Origin: Xenorhabdus eapokensis | GTDB taxonomy: Bacteria; Pseudomonadota; Gammaproteobacteria; Enterobacterales; Enterobacteriaceae | DNA: 10,069 nt | Reading direction: 5' to 3' | Assembly: GCF_001908105.1 (NCBI RefSeq) | Contig: NZ_MKGQ01000055.1 | Coordinates: 1 to 10,069, forward strand | Part shown: in pieces, positions 1 through 6,110 of the stretch | Layout of the letters: every line of letters starts with the position of its first letter | Position numbering within the stretch: position 1 is the stretch's first letter | Position numbers and translations under genes: made by a program | The notes under the pieces: model-generated | Seen by the model: the letters and a program-made list of their open reading frames with translations, nothing else | Told to the model about the DNA's origin: nothing | Databases searched by the model: none

Positions 1-2
1 GG

Positions 3-92
3 AAGAACTGTGAGAGATATTTGAATACCAGCCTTCAGTTCGTCAATCTGGCATTTCTCGTCGTGTTGCTGCGTAGAAAAAATACTGAATAG
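3..92 (+). pseudogene. possible C-terminal tail of a transposase (partial)
   Basis: An open frame enters from the left edge and ends at TAG 90-92, giving 29 residues that include YLNTSLQFVNLAFLVVLLRR. A hydrophobic tail rich in F, L and V before a basic end is typical of the last helix of several DDE transposases, and the window begins in IS debris. I cannot assign a family from so short a piece, and chance is possible. Nothing convincing is seen from 93 to 210. Confidence 0.25.
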
Positions 93-210
93 GCTGTAAG
101 TCAATATTTGTCGATGCTGCATAACTTCTTTCCCTGGTCATGGTACTGGTGTTTATCATATTTCCTAGTTGCAGCATGGCGGGGCAATTACGGTTCTGTC
201 GCATTAACAG

Positions 211-236
211 TGTAGCGGTCAAGAACTACCGGACAC
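211..236. repeat. IS3-family terminal inverted repeat (copy 1 of a 26-bp direct repeat)
   Basis: The 26 bases start TGTAGCGGTCAAGAACTACC and end GGACAC. They form the transposase-stop end of the IS3 element at 211-800: the stop codon (219-221) lies inside the repeat, as is usual at the right end of IS3 elements. The same 26 bases occur in the same orientation at 8700-8725. Confidence 0.75.
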
Positions 237-800
237 ATTTCTAGCCGCTTCCCACTGTCTTTCATATTCAGCAGGGGAAATTCCCCCATTAAAACTATGG
301 GGACGGGTGTCATTATAATATCCGCCCAAATAGCAGGTGATATCCCGGATTGCCTCATGAATGTCCCGATAGCCTTCTGGCGGGATCCACTCGCTTTTTA
401 AACTCCGGAAGACCCGTTCCATCGGTGAATTATCATAGCAATTACCTCGACGACTCATGCTTTGGATAATTTTATTGCGCCAGAGTAAACGGCGAAATTT
501 TCTACTGCTGTACTGACTTCCCTGATCAGAGTGAAAAACCAGCCGCCCTTCAATATGACGCGTTTCCAATGCGTTATTCAATGCCCGGCAGACCAGCTCA
601 GCATCCGGCGAAGAAGAGATGGCCATCCCCACCACCCGACGGGAAAATAAATCCATCACGACGGCCAGATAGCTCCACCCTGCTTTTATGCGAATATAGG
701 TGATGTCTCCGCACCAGTGAGTATTCGGGCATGCCGGGGAAAAATGCTGCCGCAGGAGATTAGGCGAGTGAAGTGGCACACTAATTTTGGTCACCGTCAT
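219..800 (-). pseudogene. IS3-family transposase OrfB, 5'-truncated
   Basis: This encodes the integrase-core (rve) part of an IS3 OrfB transposase, which cuts and joins IS ends through a DDE active site. The catalytic residues are visible: D in CGDITYI, D in HSDQGSQY, and E in NSPMERVF exactly 35 residues further on, the classic D-D-35-E spacing. The C-terminal end is complete and runs into the terminal repeat at 211. The protein begins only just before NLLRQHFSP, so the roughly 80-100 residue N-terminal HTH_21 region of a full OrfB is missing, as are OrfA and the left terminal repeat. The ATG at 798-800 therefore lies at a truncation junction and is probably not a real start. Not expected to be active. 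Confidence 0.85.
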
Positions 801-844
801 GGAGATGATATTCTCACTTCAACAATTAAACAGGTGACATAATG

Positions 845-1065
845 AAAAGACCTTTCTGCCCTTTCTATAGCTGTAACTCAGGAATTTACGCGTCTCTGGA
901 TGTGCTACCGCGCTCTTCTTCGCGTTGACCTTTAGCTTCAGTTTACGGCTCAGCCAGTGCATCACCCCCGACTCACAACGACGCCCTTGCGCTTCACTAG
1001 TCCTTCGCCACCATCAGGCTGGACAGAGGACTTTCCCCCCGAGCTGCTGAGCATGCCAGGTACAC
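845..1065 (-). mobile_element. group II intron remnant, probably class C, internally deleted
   Basis: Read on the minus strand, the piece starts at 1065 with GTGTACCTGGCATG, resembling the 5' end of bacterial class C group II introns (GTGYRCC-YGGCATG, then a GGTGAAAGTCC-like stretch, here GGGAAAGTCC). At about 965 it passes without a gap into an open frame reading WLSRKLKLKVNAKKSAVAHP and then ETRKFLSYSYRKG, the end of the reverse-transcriptase domain of an intron-encoded maturase. Most of the RNA scaffold, the RT catalytic YADD region and the maturase thumb are missing, so this is an internal-deletion relic. It lies immediately downstream of the partition-operon terminator, where class C introns prefer to insert. 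Bases 801-844 between it and the IS3 fragment are unassigned. Confidence 0.65.
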
Positions 1066-1077
1066 CATAAAAAACCC

Positions 1078-1086
1078 GCCATTTGG
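1078..1086. repeat. 9-bp target-site duplication, left copy
   Basis: GCCATTTGG directly abuts the MITE's left end. The right copy differs at one base. Nine base pairs is the duplication length made by Tn5/IS50-type (IS4 family) transposases. Confidence 0.7.
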
Positions 1087-1243
1087 CTGTCTTTTAGTCA
1101 CATCTCAAATCACGAGTAAATGACTGTAATTTGATAAATATACTCAACTGATTTTAAAGGAAATATTCCCCAACGTTGTCTCGATAAGTTTAAAATAATT
1201 CATATAAAAAACAGCAGGATACAAAGTTGTGTATAAGAGACAG
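1087..1243. mobile_element. MITE with Tn5/IS50-like ends (~157 bp)
   Basis: The left end reads CTGTCTTTTAGTCACATCT. The right end, read inward on the minus strand, is CTGTCTCTTATACACAACT. The two agree at 15 of 19 positions. Both resemble the Tn5 mosaic end CTGTCTCTTATACACATCT. The interior is AT-rich and codes for nothing, so the element would have to be moved in trans by an IS4-family transposase of the IS50 type. A 9-bp duplication with one mismatch flanks it. The inserted position is the loop of a terminator hairpin. Confidence 0.75.
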
Positions 1244-1252
1244 GTCATTTGG
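1244..1252. repeat. 9-bp target-site duplication, right copy
   Basis: GTCATTTGG follows the MITE's right end and matches the left copy at 8 of 9 bases. The single difference suggests the insertion is not recent. Confidence 0.7.
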
Positions 1253-1287
1253 CGGGTTTCCTGTTCAATGCGCTGATCCATGACACC

Positions 1288-1560
1288 CTACAGCTTTCCG
1301 TATCGGTTCAAGAACGAAGACCTGTCTAAGATCCCCCAGTTTGTCAGCATGTAATAGCCGGTGGCACCCCGTTCGCCGGTTGACTCCCTGACGAACAAGA
1401 TGTTCATTCCGAACTCATTACGCAGAGCAGCCAACTGTCTCTTGATCGTTGATTCAGGAATTTTTGTCGCCTTGTGAAGGTCCTGGAGACTTGGCTTCTC
1501 CGTTTTAGACAGGGCATTCACCAAAGCAAATTTTCTTTTCATGTCCTGTGAGATCTTCAT
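1288..1560 (-). CDS. small HTH protein, third gene of the par operon
   Basis: A 90-residue protein with a winged-helix look: LQDLHKATKIPESTIKRQLA is a clear helix-turn-helix, followed by LRNEFGMNILFVRE as a probable recognition-wing segment and a C-terminal GYYMLTNWGILD. It is probably a DNA-binding regulator or partition accessory. It lies 47 bases behind parB on the same strand and is the last gene before the (split) terminator. IncA/C plasmids are known to carry a small third gene after parAB (called 053) needed for stability. This protein is a plausible counterpart, but I have not compared them. The ATG at 1558-1560 is preferred to the GTG at 1564-1566, because AGGTGG lies directly before it in the same arrangement as at the parA start. 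Confidence 0.75.
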   Translation of the reverse strand: MKISQDMKRKFALVNALSKTEKPSLQDLHKATKIPESTIKRQLAALRNEFGMNILFVRESTGERGATGYYMLTNWGILDRSSFLNRYGKL

Positions 1561-1578
1561 ATCCACCTATTCTTGATA

Positions 1579-1600
1579 GGCCCACTCTTCTGGCTGGGCC
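1579..1600 (-). other. intercistronic hairpin between parB and the HTH gene
   Basis: GGCCCA (1579-1584) and TGGGCC (1595-1600) are perfect inverted arms around a 10-base loop. No T-run follows on the minus strand, so it is not a terminator. It could stabilise the upstream mRNA or limit read-through translation into the HTH gene. Confidence 0.4.
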
Positions 1601-1607
1601 TCCTTTG

Positions 1608-2693
1608 TTAGCCTTCGACACTCAGGAGTTCAATGTCTGACACAGGCACATGAACATGTTTTTCCTTGCCTTCGCTATCGAGCGTTTTGACCCAGACAGT
1701 AGACGGAACCAGAGCCACACGGTCTGTCATAATGACTCCGCGTTTTGTCTCACCATCCAGGTTAACGTTGACAGCAAAGATCAAACTGTCGGGCCGGACT
1801 TCCTTCCATTCCTTGTTCTTCGGCAGAGGAGGAAGAGCATCACTCCCTTCTTCATCCTTGTTCTTGCCACTGTTAATTGGCTGCTGGATAGGGTTTTGCT
1901 CGTCATTCCTGAGTTGTTCCGACGTACCATTCCCGCTTGAGTTAAAGGTTTGGTCATCGGTATTTCCAGCACGCGGTTCATCACTCTGGCCGGAGCCAGC
2001 CAGAGGGCCTTTTTCCATTTCTTCTTTGATACGTTTGGTATCGTTCAGAAGCTCACGGCTTTGTTTACGGGTAATCCCGTCAGACATAGCCACAGCGCAG
2101 ACAGCGCGGCATCTTTCTTCGTTCAGGTCAAACAACAAGCGAAGATTATTCAGAGTTTCTGTATCAGAACATACTTCATTATCGTACAATTCGCGCACAC
2201 AGTCAGGTAGCTTGAGCAACGACAGATGTGTAGATATGAAAGTGATGTTTTTACCGAGACGATCAGCAATGTCTTTTTGCTTCCAGCCTTCTTCGATAAA
2301 CAGATTCAATGCCTCGGCAATCTCTACCGGCGTCAAGTCATCCCGTTGGATGTTTTCGATCAACTCACCAGCAGTTTCGTCTAGGTTGTTCTGGACCTTA
2401 TCGTTGACTACTAGGTCGATGGTCTCAATACCAGCATGTTTACATGCTCTCCAACGACGTTCCCCTTTCTGGATGACGAACTTGCCTTCTTCGTTCTTCG
2501 GGAACACGATGATCGGAGACTGCTGCCCTTCGGTCAGCAGGGTTGCCGCCAGCTCTTCAATGTTACGGAAGCGCTTACGAACCTGGGCTTTAGATATAAC
2601 GTCTTCAACAGGTACAGTAAGAACTTCTTTGCCTTTCTTGCCTTTGACGGCTTTAGCAAGTTCGGACAGGCCTTTTAAATTATTTAGTGCCAT
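1608..2693 (-). CDS. parB: ParB-family partition protein
   Basis: ParB binds a centromere site, spreads along DNA as a CTP-dependent clamp and stimulates the ParA ATPase for plasmid segregation. The 361-residue protein has the ParB/Sulfiredoxin N-terminal domain, with the nucleotide-binding GERRWRA motif at residues 77-83 and ENIQRDDLTPVEIAEAL at 113-129. A KorB/Spo0J-type helix-turn-helix follows at about 137-163 (WKQKDIADRLGKNITFISTH). A polar, probably disordered linker rich in N, Q, E and G runs from about 225 to 300. A distinct C-terminal domain of about 60 residues follows, possibly for dimerisation. The start is 5 bases after the parA stop, so the two are probably translationally coupled. 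AAGGTGGG near the end of parA is the likely ribosome binding site. No frameshift or missing key residue is seen. Confidence 0.92.
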   Translation of the reverse strand: MALNNLKGLSELAKAVKGKKGKEVLTVPVEDVISKAQVRKRFRNIEELAATLLTEGQQSPIIVFPKNEEGKFVIQKGERRWRACKHAGIETIDLVVNDKVQNNLDETAGELIENIQRDDLTPVEIAEALNLFIEEGWKQKDIADRLGKNITFISTHLSLLKLPDCVRELYDNEVCSDTETLNNLRLLFDLNEERCRAVCAVAMSDGITRKQSRELLNDTKRIKEEMEKGPLAGSGQSDEPRAGNTDDQTFNSSGNGTSEQLRNDEQNPIQQPINSGKNKDEEGSDALPPLPKNKEWKEVRPDSLIFAVNVNLDGETKRGVIMTDRVALVPSTVWVKTLDSEGKEKHVHVPVSDIELLSVEG

Positions 2694-2698
2694 ATCGC

Positions 2699-3484
2699 TT
2701 AGCCCACCTTCTCTAAAAGTTCTTCCAACACCGCCTCAACCTCTTTGGCCGCGACATGCCCATAGCGCAGCTCCCACACAGGGATGCCATCAGTAGTCGC
2801 AGTATCGAGCGGAGGCCGGTGCATAATTTTGTTCTCAAACAGTAGATCCGGAACTGTGTTCTCCAGCGACTTGAGGGCCTTGTCATGATTGACAGAACGG
2901 TCCATGTCGTTGATCACAATGCCCAGAATCTCCAAGTCTTGGTTGTACGCCTCGCGCACACCAATAATCGTGTTGAGGAGGCCTTCTACGCCATCCACAG
3001 CGAATCCAGAGAGCTTGACCGGACATGCCACATGCGTAGACATCACCAACGCGGCCACCAGCTTTCTGCCGAGGCTAGGCGGACAATCAATCAGCACGTA
3101 GTCGTAGTTCTCAAAAAGTTCGGCCAAATGGCGAGCCGGATTCATAGCCTGGTCAAGAGGCACAGCCTCCATTTCAAACAGATCCGGGTCGTTCTTCGGC
3201 GTGTGAATAAGGTCTACCCCGCAAGGACAGTGCATGACCTTAATACCGTCCAGCTCGTAAGCGAACAGCTCTGCGGTTTTGGTTCCGGTGAGGATGGACT
3301 CGCAGTCGCCATCTTCCAGCTCTCGTCTGGGGGCCAGTCGAGAGGATGTATTCCCCTGACCATCCATATCCAAGACCAGCACTTTCTTTTTCTTCTTTAA
3401 CGCCAGATAAAAGGCTTGCTGGATACAGAGGGTACTCTTACCCACTCCGCCTTTCTGGTTGGCGTAGCTGATTACTTTTGCCAT
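2699..3484 (-). CDS. parA: ParA-family partition ATPase
   Basis: A 261-residue deviant-Walker ATPase that uses ATP-dependent DNA binding to position plasmid copies with ParB. The deviant Walker A motif KGGVGKST is at residues 11-18 with both lysines (11 and 16). The A' motif LDMDGQGN is at 38-45, and Walker B with its following prolines, LIDCPPS, is at 131-137. There is no N-terminal helix-turn-helix extension, so autoregulation, if any, would come from ParB or the downstream HTH protein. The start at ATG 3482-3484 is chosen because the KVISYANQKGG strand normally begins within a few residues of the initiator. A GTG two codons upstream (3488-3490) is possible. Transcription should begin from the promoter at 3549-3577. 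First gene of the operon. Confidence 0.95.
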   Translation of the reverse strand: MAKVISYANQKGGVGKSTLCIQQAFYLALKKKKKVLVLDMDGQGNTSSRLAPRRELEDGDCESILTGTKTAELFAYELDGIKVMHCPCGVDLIHTPKNDPDLFEMEAVPLDQAMNPARHLAELFENYDYVLIDCPPSLGRKLVAALVMSTHVACPVKLSGFAVDGVEGLLNTIIGVREAYNQDLEILGIVINDMDRSVNHDKALKSLENTVPDLLFENKIMHRPPLDTATTDGIPVWELRYGHVAAKEVEAVLEELLEKVG

Positions 3485-3532
3485 ACCCACCTCTATTTTG
3501 GTTTCTCGCAGATGATCCTGACCACCCCAAAA

Positions 3533-3548
3533 CTTTCACATATGAAAG
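3533..3548. promoter_or_regulatory. palindromic operator or parS-like site at the parA promoter
   Basis: CTTTCACATATGAAAG has perfect 6-base inverted arms (CTTTCA and TGAAAG) around CATA. It lies directly downstream of the parA -10 box, so it covers the expected transcription start, a position suited to repression. One base separates it from the perfect palindrome at 8581-8596. Its half-site TTTCAC also matches the half-site of chromosomal parS (TGTTTCACGTGAAACA), though the spacing here is two bases longer. Confidence 0.6.
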
Positions 3549-3577
3549 ATTGTAACGATCATAAAATGATACTGCAA
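3549..3577 (-). promoter_or_regulatory. sigma-70 promoter of the parA-parB-HTH operon
   Basis: On the minus strand, -35 TTGCAG (3572-3577) and -10 TACAAT (3549-3554) are separated by exactly 17 bases. The 5' leader to the parA ATG is about 60 bases. Confidence 0.7.
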
Positions 3578-3656
3578 TATCTAATTATGGTTCTATTAAA
3601 ACAAACTTGAAACAAAAAAAGGCCATAAAGGTCGCGTATTCACAAGATTTGTACTG

Positions 3657-3782
3657 TCAGCGCAATTGCTTAGCTGCCCCAACCCCATTCGACAATAATT
3701 GCTTTGCTTCACTTTCATCAGCCAAAGTGCATACGACTGGGAACCGTATTTACGCCCCCATCGACTCACCTATTTGAATGAT
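3657..3782 (-). pseudogene. small degraded ORF (about 41 codons)
   Basis: Read on the minus strand from 3782, the frame gives IIQIGESMGA, an in-frame TAA, then IRFPVVCTLADESEAKQLLS and NGVGAAKQLR before TGA at 3657-3659. AAGGAG lies five bases before ATC 3780-3782, where an ATG would be expected, and ATT follows. Good ribosome binding site spacing and a natural-looking peptide on both sides of the TAA suggest a small gene that has lost its start and gained a stop. Function unknown. It lies 30 bases after the hypothetical gene at 3813-4102 and may have been in its operon. Confidence 0.4.
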
Positions 3783-3812
3783 AGTAACTCCTTATCCTCG
3801 ATGTCATTAACA

Positions 3813-4102
3813 TCAGAAGCTAGTGGCAACTACCTTACTCCCAATACCACATAGAACGTAGCCCCGGCCATTAGGACCAAATTTCATAGATACAACGGGA
3901 AGCGGCGTGTTGGGGCACACTCCCGCAAATTCCGGAGAGATGATTGGTCCCCCGCGAGGAATAACCCAGTTACCGATAAGACCACAATCAATTTGTGTCG
4001 AGATGGCATTAGGCTGGTATTGCTCCCCCAGAAGTTGATTGCTGCCTGCTGATGCATAATCGTCAAATAGCGCAAAACTCTTGCGATAAAATTTAAACTC
4101 AT
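3813..4102 (-). pseudogene. hypothetical protein gene with a single-base frameshift near its start
   Basis: From ATG 4100-4102 the reading starts MSLNF. One extra T in the run of four T four codons later would bring it into a long open frame: FYRKSFALFDDYASAGSNQL, then QIDCGLIGNWVIPRGGPIIS, PEFAGVCPNTPLPVVSMKFG, and a C-terminal GYVLCGIGSKVVATSF ending at TGA 3813-3815. The intact product would be about 96 residues. It contains three cysteines and glycine/proline-rich strands, and has no signal peptide. I do not recognise it. It begins 13 bases after the methyltransferase stop on the same strand, implying a former operon. An alternative reading of the same ATG without the frameshift (72 residues, to 3884) looks much less protein-like. 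Loss of one T in a homopolymer could be real decay or a sequencing error. Confidence 0.5.
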
Positions 4103-4115
4103 AGATATTGTTCTC

Positions 4116-4352
4116 TTAATTCAAAGCTCCCCCACCCACTGTTGCTATGGCTGGGTTTATCCAAAATCCATCAAAGCCGGTGAACATCTCCGTTTGGGTG
4201 CGGATGTACTCAAGGATGATGTCACAAGCGATCCAGCGCCGGTTATTCCTTTCTGCGGCCAACCCAATCTTATTTGAGCCACTGAAAGGATCGACAACCA
4301 GATCCCTTTCTTCCGTTAGGAAGCGGATAGCCATCTCAGGTATAGATAAATC
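4116..4352 (-). pseudogene. C-terminal fragment of an N4/N6-type DNA methyltransferase
   Basis: The frame from about 4352 gives DLSIPEMAIRFLTEERDLVV, then DPFSGSNKIGLAAERNNRRW and IACDIILEYIRTQTEMFTGF to TAA 4116. DPFSGSN is the S-adenosylmethionine-binding motif I, and the IPEMAIRFLT helix just before it is typical of the beta class, in which the catalytic DPPY/SPPY motif lies further N-terminal. That N-terminal portion, with catalytic motif and target recognition region, is absent: the frame stops near the IS630 element. The fragment cannot methylate DNA. No partner restriction enzyme is seen, so it may derive from an orphan plasmid methylase. The internal ATG at 4332-4334 is not a genuine start. 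Confidence 0.8.
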
Positions 4353-4403
4353 ATATTAATATGACATAATACCTAACCCCTAGACGACAAGGCATAACAC
4401 GAG

Positions 4404-5280
4404 ATGGGCTACAGCTTAGATTTTCGAAAGAGAGTACTGGCATACAAGGACAAGCATTCGTTGACTTTCGAACAAACGAGTGCCCATTTTGAAATCTCCA
4501 TGCGCACCTTGTTCCGGTGGTGCAATCAGATAGAACCTTGCATGACCCACAATAAACCCGCCACGAAAATCCCTGATGCGGTGCTCAGGGCAGATGTCCA
4601 AAACTTTCCCGATGACTATCAATGGGAAAGAGCAAAACGTTTAGGTGTCTCACAATCGGCTATTCATTACGCCCTGAAACGCCTTCGGATCACCCATAAA
4701 AAAAACGTTAACACACCCTCGCGCTGATCTTCAGGCTCGTCAGGCATTTATCGAGCGCATCAGCGACTATGAACGGACGGGCAGGCCGATTGTGTATTTG
4801 GATGAAAGTGGTTTTGCTCAGTCGATGCCACGTCAATATGGCTATTCGGAAAAAGGGTTACGCTGTTTTGGTCCGCATGACTGGCACGCAAAAGGCCGTA
4901 TCAACGTCATTGGCGCCATTCTCGAAAATACCTTCGTCACCTTAAGCTTGTTTACCGAGAATATTAATGCCGACGTTTTTTATGCGTGGATGACGCAAGA
5001 TTTGCTGCCAAAGCTTCCACACGGCGCCGTGATAGTGATGGACAATGCGCCTTTCCATAAACGGAATGATACGACACAAGCAATAGCCGACAGCAAATGT
5101 CAACTGAAATGGCTTCCCGCTTATAGTCCGGATTTGAACCCGATAGAACACAAATGGGGCGGAGCAAAAGCGGTAAGGTGGCAAAAAAGATGTTCAGTTG
5201 ATGAGTTGTTTACGGAGCATATTGAATATGTCAGGTTAGTTCGGTGTAAAAAGGCCATCCAGTTATACATGCCGCAGTGA
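4404..5280 (+). mobile_element. IS630-family element (transposase-bearing core)
   Basis: The extent given is that of the coding frames only. IS630-family elements insert at TA. The left junction should lie between about 4345 and 4403, where the methylase reading is lost. The right end should lie soon after 5280. I could not find a convincing pair of terminal inverted repeats, so the true ends are unresolved, and the right end may be truncated. The sequence right of 5280 does not resume the methylase, so this is not a simple insertion. Confidence 0.75.
4404..5280 (+). CDS. IS630-family transposase, two overlapping frames
   Basis: The first frame (4404-4727) carries an N-terminal helix-turn-helix: LDFRKRVLAYKD, then FEISMRTLFRWCNQIE. 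The second frame, in phase from about 4705, reads LTHPRADLQARQAFIER and then the DDE catalytic domain: D in VYLDESGF, D in VMDNAPFHK and E in DLNPIEHKW, all three residues present. The frames meet at a run of eight A (4698-4705). A +1 shift, or seven A instead of eight, joins them into one protein of about 290 residues. Ribosomal frameshifting on A-runs is known in several IS families, so this may be programmed. It may also be a slippage mutation. A GTG at 4792 could not by itself make a complete enzyme. Confidence 0.85.
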
Positions 5281-5307
5281 GCATATGTCCCTCCAAAAAT
5301 ATCTATC

Positions 5308-5338
5308 TTGTCTTGCTAAAACAGCATCATTATATGAT
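5308..5338 (+). promoter_or_regulatory. possible promoter of the GNAT gene
   Basis: TTGTCT (5308-5313) is followed after 19 bases by TATGAT (5333-5338), or after 17 by TATATG. The surrounding 5281-5378 is very AT-rich, so a chance match is easy. A weak GGA ribosome binding site lies before ATG 5379. Confidence 0.3.
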
Positions 5339-5378
5339 ACTATAAATGAAAATCTCAGTTTTATATGGATAGAAACTT

Positions 5379-6050
5379 ATGTCGGGTGAAAGAGGTATTT
5401 ATGCGTTAACTAATATATTTACTTGTAAAAGTGGTTATCTATCAGAGGATATTCAAGAAGGGTGTATTTTTAATATAGAGTGCGAAACGGTTGGAAATGA
5501 CTGTGATACTGACGAAGAAGTAACTATATCCAAATCGCGCTTCATTCTCGTCAATTCAAGTCACAATGGTGTTTTATATGACTGGAATGATCTTTTGGAC
5601 TTGGAGGCATCAACTAAGCCCTATATGGAGTTGTTTGATGTTGAGAGCAATGAATTATCATCTGCTGCATTCGAGGCTATAGGGAGTCCATATGATCACT
5701 TCTATCCTGATGATGTAACTCAATTATTTATTATTGACCGTATCGAAATAATTCCAGAATATAGGGGTAAAAAATATGCTGAAATTATAATTTTCGATGC
5801 AATAAGAATATTTGCAGCTAGTTCACAACTAATAGCCTTGAAGCCCTTCCCCTTGAAATTTGAAATTCCTGTCGATAAATGGACAAGAGCATCAGAAGAA
5901 GAGAAAGAGTGGCACAGGAGGTTAGGGCTCGAACAATTCATCCCCGATGAAAAATTGGCGTTTCAGCGACTTTGCGATTATTACAAACGACTAGGTTTTG
6001 TAGACACAGGAAATGGCGTTTTCATAATGCAGAATGTTGGGGTCTATTAA
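5379..6050 (+). CDS. GNAT-fold N-acetyltransferase, substrate unknown
   Basis: A 223-residue protein with the C-terminal half of a GNAT acetyltransferase, an enzyme family that moves the acetyl group of acetyl-CoA to amines. The acetyl-CoA strand and loop are at about 118-141: IDRIEIIPEYRGKKYAEIII, where RGKKYA replaces the usual R/QxxGxG/A. The late helix and strand CDYYKRLGFVDTG (about 203-215) close the fold. The N-terminal 110 residues are acidic and not recognisable. No signal peptide or membrane segment. Base composition is clearly more AT-rich than the partition or DUF1643 genes, and the gene sits alone between an IS630 element and a convergent operon, so it was probably acquired separately. 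It could modify an antibiotic, a protein or a metabolite; nothing here decides which. Confidence 0.65.
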   Translation: MSGERGIYALTNIFTCKSGYLSEDIQEGCIFNIECETVGNDCDTDEEVTISKSRFILVNSSHNGVLYDWNDLLDLEASTKPYMELFDVESNELSSAAFEAIGSPYDHFYPDDVTQLFIIDRIEIIPEYRGKKYAEIIIFDAIRIFAASSQLIALKPFPLKFEIPVDKWTRASEEEKEWHRRLGLEQFIPDEKLAFQRLCDYYKRLGFVDTGNGVFIMQNVGVY

Positions 6051-6110
6051 AGTAGTGAAACAGAGACATTCTGTTCCCTTGTACTATCCAGCTCTTCAAA
6101 TTTCAGATTT

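Larger units (their letters stand above)
1069..1262 (-). terminator. partition-operon terminator split by a MITE
   Basis: If 1087-1252 (the MITE plus one target copy) is removed, the flanks join into a perfect hairpin: arms AAACCCGCC (1072-1080) and GGCGGGTTT (1085-1086 plus 1253-1259) around loop ATTT. On the minus strand it is followed by six T residues (1069-1074 read as A). This is a textbook intrinsic terminator for the parA-parB-HTH operon, whose last stop is at 1288-1290. The two arms are now about 170 bases apart, so termination is probably weakened. Confidence 0.75.

Noticed and set aside
68..170. Minus-strand 37-codon ORF starting after AGGAA
   Set aside because: Short, no recognisable feature, and it competes with a possible transposase tail on the other strand.
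1650..2796. Long plus-strand open frames opposite parB (up to 376 codons)
   Set aside because: They are shadows of parB, rich in S, R and P with no domain. The minus-strand frame has clear ParB motifs and correct neighbours.
2885..3400. Plus-strand 171-codon frame opposite parA
   Set aside because: Antisense shadow of a certain ParA gene.
3611..3650. Terminator-like hairpin before a T7 run on the minus strand
   Set aside because: The best stem is four pairs with a mismatch or wobble, too weak to support.
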